Shown: positions 54,476 through 64,000 of the stretch, in pieces
Numbering within the stretch: position 1 is the stretch's first letter
How the letters are laid out: each line of letters starts with the position of its first letter
Source of the DNA: an uncultured Gammaproteobacteria bacterium
GTDB lineage: Bacteria; Pseudomonadota; Gammaproteobacteria; Arenicellales; JAANXG01
Assembly: GCA_947259175.1 (NCBI GenBank)
Contig: CAMYKW010000002.1
Coordinates: 93,254 to 157,253 of the forward strand
Reading direction: 5' to 3'
Length of the DNA: 64,000 nucleotides
The notes under the pieces: model-generated
Database searches by the model: none
What the model was told of the DNA's origin: nothing
What the model saw: the letters and a program-made list of their open reading frames with translations, nothing else
Position numbers and translations under genes: made by a program

Positions 54476-55828
54476 CTAACGCAGCGTCACGAACTCTTCC
54501 GCCGCCGTGGGGTGGATGGCGACGGTGTTATCGAAGTCGCGTTTTCGCGCCCCCATCTTGACCGCCACCGCAAACCCCTGGATGACCTCGTCGGCATAGT
54601 CCCCGATCATGTGGCAGCCTACGATGCGTTCATGCTCGCCGACGGTGACCAGCTTGACCACGGTCGGCGACCTTCTCGGCAGCACCGAGTAGTACATATT
54701 GGTGAAACGGCTTTGGTAGACCTTCACCATCTGCTCGCCAAATTGCTGTTGCGCCTCGTCTTCGGTCAGGCCGATGGTCCCGATGGGTGGGTGGCTGAAC
54801 ACCACGCTGGGGATGTTCTCATAGTCCAGTTTGGCTTCCGTCTGCCCGCCGAACAGACGGTCGGATAGTCGCCGTCCGGCGGCAATGGCCACCGGCGTCA
54901 ATGCCCGGCGTCCGGTGACGTCGCCCACCGCGTACACGCGTTCAATGCTGGTGTTCTGGTATGCATCGGTGGTGATGGCGCCTTCGCCGTCGGTGGCGAT
55001 ACCGGTGTTTTCGAGTCCAAGGCCATCGCTGCCGGGGCGACGCCCGATTGCCCAAAGCACCTGGTCAAAGCCGCTGATCACCTCGCCGTCTATGCGGCGC
55101 AACAACAGGCGACCGTTGTCTTCGCGCTCGATGCTTTGCAGATGAAGGCAGGTGAGGATGCTGATGCCGGCGCATTCCATTTCTTCCATCAGGGTCTCGC
55201 GCATGGTCACATCAAAGGTGCGCAATAATTGCTCCTTGCGCAACAGGATGGTCACCTCCGAACCCAGGCTGTTGAACACCCCCGCGAGTTCCACGGCGAT
55301 GTAGCCGGCGCCGACGACGACCACGCTCGAGGGCAGGTGCTCGAGTTCGAAAAAACCGTCGCTGGTGATGCCCAGTTCAGCGCCCGGCAGGTCGGGAACC
55401 ACGGGGCTGCTGCCGGTGGCGATCAGAATATGGTCAGCGGTAACCCTCTGCTCGCCGACCGTGACCGTGTGATTGTCTTTAAAGCGCGCCACGCCCTCGA
55501 TCTTGGCGACTCCGGATTCATCCAGACCGCGGTGGTAGATGTCGTTCAAGCGCTGGATGTAGGTGTCACGCGCCTGTTTGATCGTCAGCCAGTCGAAGCC
55601 GTTGCGTTGTATGTCGAAACCGTATGCCGGTGCGTCGTGGAGTATCTCGGCGATGCGCGACGTGGTCCACATCACCTTTTTCGGCACGCAACCGACATTC
55701 ACGCAGGTGCCGCCGATGCGCCCCGCCTCGACGATCAGCACCTTGGCGCCGTGGGCGGCCGCCCGCCGAGCCGAGGCGATGCCGCCGCTGCCGCCGCCGA
55801 TCACCAAGTAGTCGTAATGATTCGTCAT
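54476..55828 (-). CDS. gor: Glutathione reductase
   Basis: 450-residue NADPH-dependent flavoprotein disulfide reductase, same length as in E. coli. FAD motif [18 protein letters not shown], redox-active pair in [18 protein letters not shown] motif [15 protein letters not shown], and the dimer active-site end [11 protein letters not shown] 55828 ([11 protein letters not shown]) is used; the frame is open 24 codons further up. It is divergent from prlC with 84 bases between starts. Confidence 0.95.
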   Translation of the reverse strand: MTNHYDYLVIGGGSGGIASARRAAAHGAKVLIVEAGRIGGTCVNVGCVPKKVMWTTSRIAEILHDAPAYGFDIQRNGFDWLTIKQARDTYIQRLNDIYHRGLDESGVAKIEGVARFKDNHTVTVGEQRVTADHILIATGSSPVVPDLPGAELGITSDGFFELEHLPSSVVVVGAGYIAVELAGVFNSLGSEVTILLRKEQLLRTFDVTMRETLMEEMECAGISILTCLHLQSIEREDNGRLLLRRIDGEVISGFDQVLWAIGRRPGSDGLGLENTGIATDGEGAITTDAYQNTSIERVYAVGDVTGRRALTPVAIAAGRRLSDRLFGGQTEAKLDYENIPSVVFSHPPIGTIGLTEDEAQQQFGEQMVKVYQSRFTNMYYSVLPRRSPTVVKLVTVGEHERIVGCHMIGDYADEVIQGFAVAVKMGARKRDFDNTVAIHPTAAEEFVTLR

Positions 55829-55912
55829 GGTCGTCGGTTTCGAGACATGAGTGGGGTTGGGGGCAAAGCATACGTGGTAAAGTTGCGGCACGTAAACCAC
55901 GATGCAAACCTG

Positions 55913-57967
55913 ATGAATGCGGTTGACGACGCCAACCCCCTGGTGAAACTAAAGGAATTGCCGCAATTCGGCGCCATCCGTCCGGAACACGTGGAGCCGG
56001 CGCTGGATCGGCTGCTGGCCGCCAACCGCGATCAGTTCAAGCGCCTGGAGGCGCTGGCGGACGTCGCGGATTGGGACAACTTCGTGCAACCCTTGGAGGA
56101 CGCGAACGACCGCCTGGCGCGCATGTGGTCGCCGGTGTCGCACCTCAATTCGGTGAAGGACTCCGCTGCACTCCGGCAGGTTTACGAGGCGTGCCTGCCA
56201 AAGCTTTCGGCTTATCACACCGACGTGGGCCAGAACACGGGGTTCTACCGGGCGTTCCGGCATATAGCAGACGGTCCCGGCTTCTGTGCCCTTGAAACCG
56301 CTCAGCGCAAGGTGGTCACTAACGCGCTGCGCGATTTTCGCCTGACGGGAGTGGATTTACCGCCCGCGAAGAAAAAACGTTTCAAGGAAATCCAGCAGCA
56401 GTTGTCCAAGCTTTGCAACCAGTTCGAACGCAATGTGTTGGATGCCACCCGGGCTTGGTCGCTGCACATCAAGGACGAGCAGGATTTGTCTGGATTGCCC
56501 GACAGCGCGCTTGCCATGGCCCGGGAGATGGCGCAGCGGGACCGGGTGCCGGGCTGGAAGTTTTCGTTGGACATTCCCTCCTACCTGTCTTTCATGATGC
56601 ACGCGGATAACCGGGCGCTGCGTCAGAGCATGTACCAGGCCTACGTCACACGCGCCAGCGACCAGGGACCCAACGCGGGTCAACACGACAACACCGGTCT
56701 GATGCTGGAGTTGCTGAAACTGCGCCAGGAGTCCGCGCGGCTGTTGGGATTCGAGAATTACGCGCAGATGTCGCTGGAGACGAAGATGGCCGAGACCCCG
56801 GGGCAAGTGCTGGAATTTTTAAGCGACCTTGCGCGGCGGACCCGGGACATCGCCGCCCGGGAGCTGGAGGACGTCGAGCGGTTCGCCGCCGAAGAGCGCG
56901 GGCGCGGCGATTTTCAGGCCTGGGATCTGGCGTATTATTCCGAGAAGCTGCGCCAGTCCCGCTATCAGTTCAGCGACGAGGACATCAAACCCTATTTTCC
57001 CGCGGCGCGGGTGTTGGACGGCTTGTTCCAGGTGGCGGGCCGCCTGTTCGGATTGACGATCCGAGAAGTCCGGGACGTCGATGTGTGGCACGGCGACGTG
57101 CGCTTTTACGAGATTCGTGACGCGAGCGGTGAGCTGCGCGGGCGCTTTTATGTGGATCTCTATGTGCGGCCCCACAAGCGCGGCGGCGCGTGGATGGACG
57201 AGTGCGTGAGCCGCAAACGGGACGTGCGCGGCACTCAGCTTCCGGTCGCCTATCTGACCTGTAATTTCTCGCCGCCGGTGGGAGACAAGCCCGCGTTGTT
57301 GACCCACGATGAAGTGGTAACCCTGTTCCACGAATTCGGGCACGGTCTGCATCATATGTTGACGCAGGTGGATTACGTCGGGGTCTCCGGCATCAACGGC
57401 GTGGCCTGGGATGCGGTCGAACTGCCCAGCCAGTTCATGGAAAACTGGTGTTGGGAGCGGGAAGCGCTGGACATTATCGGCGGCCACTTCGAGTCCCACG
57501 CCCCGTTGCCCGACGACCTGCTGGACAAGATGCGCTCGGCGAAGAATTTCCAATCCGCGATGCAAATGGTGCGTCAGATCGAATTCGCCTTGTTCGACAT
57601 GCGACTTTACTGCGACTTCGATGCCGATGGCGGGCAATCGGTCCAGGGGTTGTTGGACGGCGTGCGCCGGGAGGTCGCAGTGGTGATGCCACCCGCCTAT
57701 AACCGGTTCCAGAACAGTTTTACCCATATTTTTTCCGGCGGTTACGCGGCGGGCTACTACAGCTACAAATGGGCGGAGGTGTTGTCGGCGGATGCGTTCA
57801 GCCGTTTCGAGGACGAGGGTATCTTCAACCCGCAAACCGGCCGCGCTTTTCTGGAGTCCATCCTCGAATCCGGGGGGTCGCGCGAGCCGATGGATCTGTT
57901 TACCGCATTTCGCGGTCGCGAACCCACCATCGATGCGCTGTTGCGGCACAATGGCTTGGCCCGCTGA
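55913..57967 (+). CDS. prlC: Oligopeptidase A (M3 family)
   Basis: 684-residue cytoplasmic zinc peptidase that degrades short peptides and cleaved signal peptides. The zinc motif HEFGH is in [14 protein letters not shown]; other M3 blocks are [23 protein letters not shown] and [21 protein letters not shown] and the C-terminal [20 protein letters not shown]. Length equals E. coli PrlC (680). The frame runs far upstream over gor; ATG 55913 ([13 protein letters not shown]) is the family start. Confidence 0.95.
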   Translation: MNAVDDANPLVKLKELPQFGAIRPEHVEPALDRLLAANRDQFKRLEALADVADWDNFVQPLEDANDRLARMWSPVSHLNSVKDSAALRQVYEACLPKLSAYHTDVGQNTGFYRAFRHIADGPGFCALETAQRKVVTNALRDFRLTGVDLPPAKKKRFKEIQQQLSKLCNQFERNVLDATRAWSLHIKDEQDLSGLPDSALAMAREMAQRDRVPGWKFSLDIPSYLSFMMHADNRALRQSMYQAYVTRASDQGPNAGQHDNTGLMLELLKLRQESARLLGFENYAQMSLETKMAETPGQVLEFLSDLARRTRDIAARELEDVERFAAEERGRGDFQAWDLAYYSEKLRQSRYQFSDEDIKPYFPAARVLDGLFQVAGRLFGLTIREVRDVDVWHGDVRFYEIRDASGELRGRFYVDLYVRPHKRGGAWMDECVSRKRDVRGTQLPVAYLTCNFSPPVGDKPALLTHDEVVTLFHEFGHGLHHMLTQVDYVGVSGINGVAWDAVELPSQFMENWCWEREALDIIGGHFESHAPLPDDLLDKMRSAKNFQSAMQMVRQIEFALFDMRLYCDFDADGGQSVQGLLDGVRREVAVVMPPAYNRFQNSFTHIFSGGYAAGYYSYKWAEVLSADAFSRFEDEGIFNPQTGRAFLESILESGGSREPMDLFTAFRGREPTIDALLRHNGLAR

Positions 57968-58039
57968 GCGCATCGTTGCGACATGAAACGGGAGGCTCGG
58001 CTATACTACAATACAGACCGCAAGATGGTGAGACGGGTC

Positions 58040-58651
58040 ATGAAACAGAAACATGAGTTGCACCGATGGCTTAGCGCCGCGATGTGGGGTCTGCTGTGTT
58101 TGACGATTCCGTGGTCGGCCCATGCCGGCAAGTTGTACAAGTGGGTGGACAAGGACGGCAATGTCACCTACCAGGATCAGGAGCCCCCGGTGGAAGCCGT
58201 GGTGCTGCAGGATGATTCGTCGCCCCGGTCTGCGGCCGCGAGCGCCGGCGACGGAGCACAACAAGGTGCAGCGGAGACCAATCCGGTGACCTTATACAGC
58301 GTGCCGATGTGCGACACCTGTGATTTGGTGCGCATGGTGCTGGAGCTCAACAGCATTCCGTTCGAGGAGAAGAACGCCGATCGCAGCGTGGAGGTGCAAG
58401 ACGAACTGCAAGCCAAGGCCGGCCAACTGACGGTGCCGACCCTGATTATCGGCGAACAGGTGCTGTCCGGTTTCAGTGGACCGGAGATCAGGCAAGGACT
58501 CGAGGCCGCCGGATATACCCTGGCGGAACGGGGTGGGCCGCCGCAAACCGCAGGGGCGAGCGCCGAGGAAACTCAGCTCGATCAATCCGAACCCAACTTC
58601 GACACGGAGCCGGAACCCGGCGCCGACGACACGCAAACAAGCAATTATTAA
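58040..58651 (+). CDS. DUF4124 protein with C-terminal glutaredoxin-like domain
   Basis: 203 residues: signal peptide (hydrophobic core AAMWGLLCLTIPWSAHA), the DUF4124 motif KLYKWVDKDGNVTYQDQEPP just after cleavage, a Ser/Ala-rich linker, then a glutaredoxin fold with CDTC in LYSVPMCDTCDLVRMVLE, cis-Pro TVPTLIIG and GFSGPEI. The acidic tail is low-complexity. Exported glutaredoxin-like proteins are unusual because the periplasm has no glutathione/NADPH system; its partner is unknown. ATG 58025 is an alternative start. Confidence 0.82.
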   Translation: MKQKHELHRWLSAAMWGLLCLTIPWSAHAGKLYKWVDKDGNVTYQDQEPPVEAVVLQDDSSPRSAAASAGDGAQQGAAETNPVTLYSVPMCDTCDLVRMVLELNSIPFEEKNADRSVEVQDELQAKAGQLTVPTLIIGEQVLSGFSGPEIRQGLEAAGYTLAERGGPPQTAGASAEETQLDQSEPNFDTEPEPGADDTQTSNY

Positions 58652-58717
58652 AACGTTGTCGTAAGCTTCGTACAGCACGGTTATTGTCGGGGCACCTCCC
58701 GGCAGCGGGGTCGCCTG

Positions 58718-59485
58718 GTGAAAATCGCTTCGTGGAACGTCAATTCTCTACGCGTGCGCCTGCCGCAGGTGCTGGAGTGGTTGCTATCGAATCCGGTGGA
58801 AGTCCTGTGCCTGCAAGAAACCAAGCTCGTGGACGAGGATTTTCCGGTGGCCGAGATCGAACAGGCCGGGTACCATGCCACGTACGCCGGACAGAAGACC
58901 TACAACGGCGTCGCCATCCTCAGCAAGCCGGCGCCGGCGGAAGTGGTTACCGACCTGCCGGATATGGACGATCCCCAGCGCCGGGTTGTGGCGGCTACAA
59001 TGGATGGGGTGCGCGTTCTCAATGTGTACATACCCAACGGCCAGTCGGTCGGTTCGGACAAATACGCCTACAAAATGCGCTGGCTGCAGGCGCTGCGGGC
59101 CTATGTGCAACAGCAGCTGCAGTCGTATCCGCGACTCGTGTTGTTGGGTGATTTCAATATCGCGCCGGAGGATGCGGACGTCCACGACCCGGAATTGTGG
59201 GCGGGAAAAGTCCTGTTCAGTGATCCCGAGCGGCAGGCGTTCCATGATTTGATTACCATCGGCCTGCACGATACGTTTCGCAAGTTTCCGCAACCGGAAA
59301 ACACGTTTTCCTGGTGGGACTACCGGGCCGCGGCGTTCCGGCGCAATCTGGGACTGCGCATCGACCACATCCTGTGTAGCGACGCTTTGCACAAGCTCTG
59401 CACGGCATCGGCTATCGATAAAGAACCGCGAAAATGGCAGCGGCCGTCCGACCACGCGCCGGCGGTCGCCGAATTCGCGACATAA
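58718..59485 (+). CDS. xthA: Exodeoxyribonuclease III family AP endonuclease
   Basis: 255-residue DNA repair nuclease. KIASWNVNSLRVRLPQ, LCLQETKLVDEDFP (catalytic Glu), YNGVAILSK, LLGDFNIAPEDADV and the C-terminal SDHAPAVAEF place it in the exonuclease III/endonuclease-exonuclease-phosphatase family. GTG start (GTGAAAATCGC) at 58718. It lies between the DUF4124 protein and a convergent thioesterase gene. Confidence 0.93.
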   Translation: MKIASWNVNSLRVRLPQVLEWLLSNPVEVLCLQETKLVDEDFPVAEIEQAGYHATYAGQKTYNGVAILSKPAPAEVVTDLPDMDDPQRRVVAATMDGVRVLNVYIPNGQSVGSDKYAYKMRWLQALRAYVQQQLQSYPRLVLLGDFNIAPEDADVHDPELWAGKVLFSDPERQAFHDLITIGLHDTFRKFPQPENTFSWWDYRAAAFRRNLGLRIDHILCSDALHKLCTASAIDKEPRKWQRPSDHAPAVAEFAT

Positions 59486-59487
59486 AC

Positions 59488-59904
59488 TTAGCGTTTGTCC
59501 ACGATTGCCAGCGACACCAGTGCCTTGGAGACCAACTCGGCCTTGCCGGGTCGTTCGCAGTAGACCTCGGATTCCACCACACTCAGGCGAGAACCGGGTT
59601 TCAGTACCGCCGCCTTGCACAGCAGGCTGTCACCCCGCGCGCCGCGCAGCAGATTGATCTTGAATTCGACGGTGAGCACCATCTGTCCACCACCGATCAG
59701 CGTCGCCGCGGCGGAGCCGGCGGTATGATCGGCGACGGTGGCCTGCACCCCGGCATGCACGACGCCGTCCTGCTGCAGATGCCGCTCCGCCAGCGCCAGG
59801 CGGGTTTCGCAGCGACCATCACCGTGCGCAACCAGTTGCAGTCCGAGATCGCGAATAAACGGGGCGGCGGCGAAAATACGCCGTATTTCCTCTGAATTCG
59901 ACAC
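59488..59904 (-). CDS. PaaI-like hotdog thioesterase
   Basis: 138 residues of the hotdog fold. The catalytic-type loop VVHAGVQATVADHTAGSAA contains the HG-N/D-type pattern of PaaI/4-hydroxybenzoyl-CoA thioesterases, followed by LTVEFKINLLRGARGD. The substrate acyl-CoA is not predictable. It ends two bases beyond xthA on the opposite strand. Confidence 0.88.
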   Translation of the reverse strand: MSNSEEIRRIFAAAPFIRDLGLQLVAHGDGRCETRLALAERHLQQDGVVHAGVQATVADHTAGSAAATLIGGGQMVLTVEFKINLLRGARGDSLLCKAAVLKPGSRLSVVESEVYCERPGKAELVSKALVSLAIVDKR

Positions 59905-60044
59905 CTTGCATGCCCATAAAATTCTTGAATAACCACGCCGATCCTACCATGGCTGCGGGATACCTTTACTTAGGACGCCGATACGGTCAACAATGAGGCA
60001 CCCCCGGTCGGGTCACCCTATCCGATAACTTCACTTCGACACCT

Positions 60045-61730
60045 ATGCGCACCTCACTTTCCTGGCGCCCCGTCTCGCGATGGATGGATGCAATCATCGA
60101 GAACCGCTCGACCACCGCGGGTGAGCGCGTGGAGAATTTTGACGGGCTGCGGGCGGTGGCGGCGCTGATGGTGTTCGCGTTGCACCTGGGAACGGTGCCG
60201 CGGGTTGCGCTCGGTCCCGCGGGGGTGTACATCTTTTTCGCGTTGAGCGGATTTCTGCTCTATGCAGGATTCTTGAAGATCAAGGACCACCCCGACACCC
60301 GCACAATCGTTGCGTATCTCGTGCGGCGCGTGTTTCGAGTTCTGCCGCTGTTCATCGTGTGCGTGTTGGCGATCGCCTACCTGTTCAATAACTGGACAAG
60401 CGACCACGCGTGGGGCTGGACCCTGGTGCACGTTCTGTTCGTAAAGGCCGATATCCATCTGTGGACGCTGAAGACCGAGATGGTGTTTTACTTGTTCCTG
60501 CCGGTGCTGATTCTGGTCTTGTACCCGGTTCGCTCACACTGGGGGCGTTTCGTGCTGCTGTTTCTCGCCGGTATCGGCGCGTGGTATCTGTTCGAGGTGC
60601 GGGTGGTGATGCATATGAGCGGGGGATCGCCGTTATTCGCCCCTTTCCTGCTCGGTATGGCCGCGGTGCATTGCCGCCACTGGGTGACCCCGCGGGTGGC
60701 CGGCGGCCTGGTGGTGTTGTCCCTGGCCGCAATCTTCGTGTTCAGTTCCGACTTTTCCTGGGGGCGACCGCTGCGTCAATACTTCGGCCTCAACCACCTG
60801 TCGGAATTGTGGGCGTTCGGCTACCTGATGTATCTCCCCGCCGCGGCGCTGGCGCTGGGAGTAAGTCGGCGGCGCAGCTGGTTGTGGGGCAACCACTTCC
60901 TGCGTCTCATCGGAGTGTGCGGTTACGGTTTCTATTTGTGGCACCTGCCGATCATTCTGATGGTCAGGAATTGGAGCTTGCCCACGCCGATTTATGAGTT
61001 GACGTGTTTCAGCTTGACCCTGGGCTTATCGATTCTTACTTATCTGTTCGTCGAGCGGCCGGGAATCGCCATGGGCCGCGGTATTGCGCGCTGGATAAAA
61101 AACGACGTCACGAGATTCAAGGTGCTGCGGCCTGCGTGGGTATGCATGACGCTGCTGGTGGTGTTTTTCGCATACCGGTATGGGTTCGCGACCAACGAGC
61201 GCATCGAATTTGTCGTCGACATGTGGTCGTCGCAACCCACCGTGGTGAAGTTCTACCTCGATGACGGCGATGGATTCTCCGAGGAATTGACGGGAACCGC
61301 GCCCATCGCCGCAAAAACCTGGCAGACCTTAATCTTAAGGGCAAAGGATGTGCCGATCGCGGAATTGAGATTCGACCCGGGTGAAACCGACGGCGAATAC
61401 CGGATCAGGAACATCACCGTGCGTTATCCCTACCACGAAGCCGAATACGAGTTGGACTTGGCGGAGTTCGACAGCTTGATCGGCGTCCAGCGCCTGGTGC
61501 GCGGTGAGCGGTTGTTGACGGTGATCGCGGAGCCGGATCATCAGGACCCGGTGCTCATGTATGACGGAAAGACCCATCAGCCGCTGCTGCACTCACACAC
61601 CATCCCAGTGCTGATTGTGCTCTTCGGCACGCTGGTGTTGATCGGCATATCCACCGCCCTCGATGCCGTCATGCCCGCAAGGTCCGCGGCGCGGGGCCCG
61701 CCCGGTAAGCCGTATCCCTCCGGGGCTTGA
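60045..61730 (+). CDS. Acyltransferase 3 family protein with C-terminal extracytoplasmic domain
   Basis: 561 residues. The acyltransferase-3 membrane part spans about 30-360: NFDGLRAVAALMVFALH, GVYIFFALSGFLLY, LWTLKTEMVFYLFLPV, CGYGFYLWHLPI, and LTYLFVERP. Such enzymes O-acylate sugars, peptidoglycan or lipids. After another helix (~373-390) there is a ~150-residue soluble region beginning RIEFVVDMWSSQPTVVKFYLDDGDGFSE, a beta-rich module seen on the outside of some bacterial membrane enzymes, then a final helix (~530-550). No sugar-polymer genes are adjacent, so the acceptor is unknown. Confidence 0.88.
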   Translation: MRTSLSWRPVSRWMDAIIENRSTTAGERVENFDGLRAVAALMVFALHLGTVPRVALGPAGVYIFFALSGFLLYAGFLKIKDHPDTRTIVAYLVRRVFRVLPLFIVCVLAIAYLFNNWTSDHAWGWTLVHVLFVKADIHLWTLKTEMVFYLFLPVLILVLYPVRSHWGRFVLLFLAGIGAWYLFEVRVVMHMSGGSPLFAPFLLGMAAVHCRHWVTPRVAGGLVVLSLAAIFVFSSDFSWGRPLRQYFGLNHLSELWAFGYLMYLPAAALALGVSRRRSWLWGNHFLRLIGVCGYGFYLWHLPIILMVRNWSLPTPIYELTCFSLTLGLSILTYLFVERPGIAMGRGIARWIKNDVTRFKVLRPAWVCMTLLVVFFAYRYGFATNERIEFVVDMWSSQPTVVKFYLDDGDGFSEELTGTAPIAAKTWQTLILRAKDVPIAELRFDPGETDGEYRIRNITVRYPYHEAEYELDLAEFDSLIGVQRLVRGERLLTVIAEPDHQDPVLMYDGKTHQPLLHSHTIPVLIVLFGTLVLIGISTALDAVMPARSAARGPPGKPYPSGA

Positions 61731-61741
61731 GACCGCGCGCC

Positions 61742-62641
61742 CTACGCGGCGCCCGAGGCGCCGAAGCGGCATGCGCTGACGCGGTCGAGGCCGGCGTAAT
61801 CCTGAACCGTCTCGATGTCGCGGCCGGCGTGGCGCAGCATCGAGCGCCGCACGGCGCCGGCCTGGTCGCAGCCGTGCTCGACCATCAGCCAGCCGCCGGG
61901 TTCGAGGTGCGCCGCGGCGCCGGCGATAATGATTTGCAGCGCATCCAGGCCTTGTGCGCCGCTCAGCAGGGCGAGCCGCGGCTCGAACTGCAGACCGCCG
62001 GTGTCCAGGTAGGGAGAGTCCTGCGCCACATAAGGCGGGTTGGCGATTATCATGTCGAAGCGCTGCGATGCCACCGCTGCGAACCAGTCGCCGCGACGGA
62101 ATTCCACGTGGGTGAATCCCAGGCGCCGGCCGTTGTGCCGCGCGATATCCAGCGCCGTCGCGGAGACGTCCGTCGCGGTGACTCGGCAGCCGCTCCGCTC
62201 GGCGGCGATGGCCAGCGCGATGGCCCCGCAACCGGTACCCAGGTCGGCGATACGCCACGCCGCCGGCGTGGGTATCCTTGCCAGGGCCTGTTCCACCAGC
62301 ACCTCGGTTTCCGGGCGCGGCACCAGGGTGTCGCGGGTCACGCGCAGGTCCAACGTCCAGAATCCGCAGCTGCCGGTGATGTGAGCCACGGGCTCGCCGA
62401 CTTGCCGGCGCCGCGTGAGCTTGCGGAATCGGGTCCCCTGCGCGGCGGTCAAGTTGACGTCGTCGTGGGCGCGCAACCACGCGCGATCGCGATCGATGCA
62501 GTGCGCCAGCAATAACTCGGTATCGAGACCGGCGGTGGCGGATACCGCGGCCAGCGATTCGCGTCCCCACTTCAGGGCCGCACGGATCGTCGGCGCCGGG
62601 CCGCAATTCGATTGCACGGTTGTGACGGGAGTCGTTGCCAT
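61742..62641 (-). CDS. prmC: Release-factor glutamine methyltransferase
   Basis: 299-residue SAM-dependent enzyme that methylates the GGQ glutamine of release factors. HITGSCGFWTLDLRVTRDTLVPRPETEVLVEQAL, the SAM motif DLGTGCGAIALAIA, and catalytic NPPYV are present. It follows prfA on the same strand, separated by 66 bases, in the conserved hemA-prfA-prmC order. Confidence 0.96.
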   Translation of the reverse strand: MATTPVTTVQSNCGPAPTIRAALKWGRESLAAVSATAGLDTELLLAHCIDRDRAWLRAHDDVNLTAAQGTRFRKLTRRRQVGEPVAHITGSCGFWTLDLRVTRDTLVPRPETEVLVEQALARIPTPAAWRIADLGTGCGAIALAIAAERSGCRVTATDVSATALDIARHNGRRLGFTHVEFRRGDWFAAVASQRFDMIIANPPYVAQDSPYLDTGGLQFEPRLALLSGAQGLDALQIIIAGAAAHLEPGGWLMVEHGCDQAGAVRRSMLRHAGRDIETVQDYAGLDRVSACRFGASGAA

Positions 62642-62707
62642 GATTGAGGTGTTGCACCGGCGGCCCTGCGGCGCGCAAACGCGCGCGTTGCGCTTCGGCG
62701 TTTGCGG

Positions 62708-63796
62708 TTAACCGTCCCCCGACAACGCGGCCAGTTGGTCGGCCTGGTGTTCGGCCACCAGGGGTTCGATGACCTGGTCGAGATTGCCCGAAAGAATCTC
62801 CTCCAGTTTGTATACGGTCAGGCCGATGCGATGGTCGGTGATCCGGTTCTGTGGAAAGTTGTAGGTGCGAATGCGCTCCGAGCGGTCGCCGCTGCCGACC
62901 AGATTGCGCCGTGTCTCCGCCTCCTCGGTACGTTGTTTCTGAATCTCCGCCTCCAGCAGTCTGGACTTCAGGATCGACAACGCGCGGGCTTTATTCTTGT
63001 GTTGCGATCGCTCGTCCTGGCACTCCACGACGATGCCGCTGGGTATGTGGGTAATGCGTATTGCCGAATCGGTCTTGTTCACGTGTTGCCCGCCGGCTCC
63101 GGAGGCGCGAAACGTGTCGATGCGCAATTCATCGCCGCTCACCTCAATCTCATCGATCTCGTCCGCCTCCGGCAAAATGGCCACCGTGCACGCTGAGGTG
63201 TGTATGCGTCCCTGGGATTCGGTTTCCGGGACACGCTGCACCCGGTGCGCGCCGGATTCGAACTTCAGGCGCGAATACGCGCCCGTGCCGACGATGCGGC
63301 TGATAATTTCCTTGAAGCCGCCGTACTCACCCTCGCTTTTGCTCATGATTTCCACCTTCCAGCGCCGGCGCTCCGCGTACAGTGAGTACATCCTGAACAA
63401 ATCTCCGGAAAACAACGCCGCTTCATCGCCCCCGGTGCCGGCGCGAATTTCCAGAAAGATATTGCGTTCGTCGTTGGGGTCCTTGGGCAGCAGCAGTTTC
63501 CTGAGTTGTTCCTCGTGTTCCTCGAGCCGACTGCGCAGCCCGTTGACTTCCTCCTGGGCAAGTTTGCGTACGTCCTTGTCGGCGTCGGACATCATCGCTT
63601 GCGCGGACTCCAGTTCGTCGTGAAGCGCAAGGTAGCTCTGATATCGCTCCACTACCGGTGAGATGTCCGACAGTTCGATGGACAAGCCGCGAAACCGTTT
63701 CTGGTCGCCGATGACGTCCGGGTCGGACAGCAAGGCGTTGATTTCAGTTTGCCGCTCGACCAAGTGGTCCAGCTTTGTTTGAGTGGACGGCGTCAC
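62708..63796 (-). CDS. prfA: Peptide chain release factor 1
   Basis: 362-residue factor for UAA/UAG stop codons. GGQ at residues 235-237 in [15 protein letters not shown]. The codon-recognition tripeptide reads PET (190-192, [16 protein letters not shown]) where E. coli has PAT; other RF1s with PxT variants are known, so function should be normal. The GTG start is 2 bases after the hemA stop. Confidence 0.97.
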   Translation of the reverse strand: MTPSTQTKLDHLVERQTEINALLSDPDVIGDQKRFRGLSIELSDISPVVERYQSYLALHDELESAQAMMSDADKDVRKLAQEEVNGLRSRLEEHEEQLRKLLLPKDPNDERNIFLEIRAGTGGDEAALFSGDLFRMYSLYAERRRWKVEIMSKSEGEYGGFKEIISRIVGTGAYSRLKFESGAHRVQRVPETESQGRIHTSACTVAILPEADEIDEIEVSGDELRIDTFRASGAGGQHVNKTDSAIRITHIPSGIVVECQDERSQHKNKARALSILKSRLLEAEIQKQRTEEAETRRNLVGSGDRSERIRTYNFPQNRITDHRIGLTVYKLEEILSGNLDQVIEPLVAEHQADQLAALSGDG

Positions 63797-63798
63797 GG

Positions 63799-64000
63799 TT
63801 ATTTATCTTCTTTGAGATTGAACAGGCGGCGCGCGGCATGGATCAGTATGTCGTCCGGGTCCGCTTTGTTCAATGCGTCGCTCGGGGCGTGAGCAAACTT
63901 CTGCACCAGCGCGCGGGCAAGCTGGGCTACCACTTTCTCCGGGTCGTCACCGGCGCGCAACCGGCGGCGCGCGCGCTCCAGCTCGAGATCGGAGATGTGG
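63799..64000 (-). CDS. hemA: Glutamyl-tRNA reductase, C-terminal end (partial)
   Basis: The last ~66 codons of a frame open to the right edge, ending [17 protein letters not shown] then [15 protein letters not shown]. The V-helix/dimerisation end with KFxHAP is characteristic of HemA, and hemA-prfA-prmC is the expected order. The catalytic and NADPH domains lie outside. This enzyme commits glutamyl-tRNA to tetrapyrrole synthesis, complementing hemC and hemD elsewhere in the window. Confidence 0.9.
   Translation of the reverse strand, partial: HISDLELERARRRLRAGDDPEKVVAQLARALVQKFAHAPSDALNKADPDDILIHAARRLFNLKEDK

Noticed and set aside
56819-57973. 384-codon minus-strand frame
   Set aside because: Antisense to prlC, which has the full M3 motif set; no recognisable protein.
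61593-62678. 361-codon minus-strand frame
   Set aside because: Overlaps prmC in another frame and is dominated by Arg/Pro/Ala/Gly; prmC motifs are in the other frame.
62708-63796. PET instead of PAT in RF1 as an anomaly
   Set aside because: PxT variants occur in normal RF1 proteins, so this is not evidence for altered stop-codon use.

Overview
This window is a dense piece of a gammaproteobacterial chromosome, about 57 protein genes in 64 kb. Gene order supports this more than any single gene: hemA-prfA-prmC, hemC-hemD-hemX-hemY beside an AlgR/AlgZ pair facing argH, ftsY-ftsE-ftsX-rpoH, def-fmt-rsmB facing lysM-dprA-smg-topA, rsmB-DUF4390-ntrY-ntrX-trkA-trkH, and lptM-lysA. An Allochromatium-type ferredoxin beside coaD and the NtrY/NtrX pair between rsmB and trkA suggest a Chromatiales-like or related environmental lineage. 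That finer placement is inference. I saw no plasmid, phage, transposase or CRISPR genes.

Layout. 0-5.3 kb: the 3' end of a PBP1A gene, a conserved gene of unknown function, then topA, smg and dprA on the minus strand. 5.6-17 kb: a LysM protein facing a long plus-strand run, def-fmt-rsmB-DUF4390-ntrY-ntrX-trkA-trkH, with several start/stop overlaps (translation machinery, nitrogen-type two-component system, potassium uptake). 17-22 kb: an RND/MMPL transporter, a class II aldolase, and a minus-strand cluster of two glycosyltransferase-like proteins and a tiny membrane protein. 22-27.4 kb: arginine genes argG facing argD-argF, then an ABC ATPase without permease overlapping a periplasmic repeat protein. 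27.5-35.7 kb: a stand-alone WYL protein; rpoH with a perfect CIRCE operator, ftsX, ftsE, ftsY; two M16 peptidases; rsmD; coaD. 35.7-44.4 kb: ferredoxin, gamma-glutamyltranspeptidase, a dynamin-like GTPase, mutM, a flavin-type reductase, hemY and hemX. 44.4-51.8 kb: hemD, hemC, a thioredoxin-like protein, AlgR-like regulator, two AlgZ-like sensor kinases in tandem, a probable small RNA, argH. 51.9-64 kb: lptM, lysA, aroE, two tandem 100-bp inverted-repeat elements, gor, prlC, a DUF4124/glutaredoxin protein, xthA, a hotdog thioesterase, an acyltransferase, prmC, prfA and the end of hemA.

Most genes are housekeeping. The non-ordinary signals lie between genes: (1) a perfect CIRCE (HrcA operator) 30 bp upstream of rpoH, which would tie the heat-shock sigma factor to the HrcA repressor; (2) a roughly 90-nt minus-strand transcript candidate at 49835-49923 with a consensus -35 box, a C-rich loop and a strong intrinsic terminator, upstream of the AlgZ-like kinases; (3) two tandem 100-bp elements with perfect 13-bp terminal inverted repeats between aroE and gor; and (4) a 22-bp perfect tandem duplication upstream of the dynamin-like gene. 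Protein-level oddities are an NtrX-type regulator without the GAFTGA loop, a doubled AlgZ kinase, a TopA without zinc ribbons but with a poly-lysine tail, and orphan glycosyltransferases of the type usually found beside radical-SAM arsenosugar genes.
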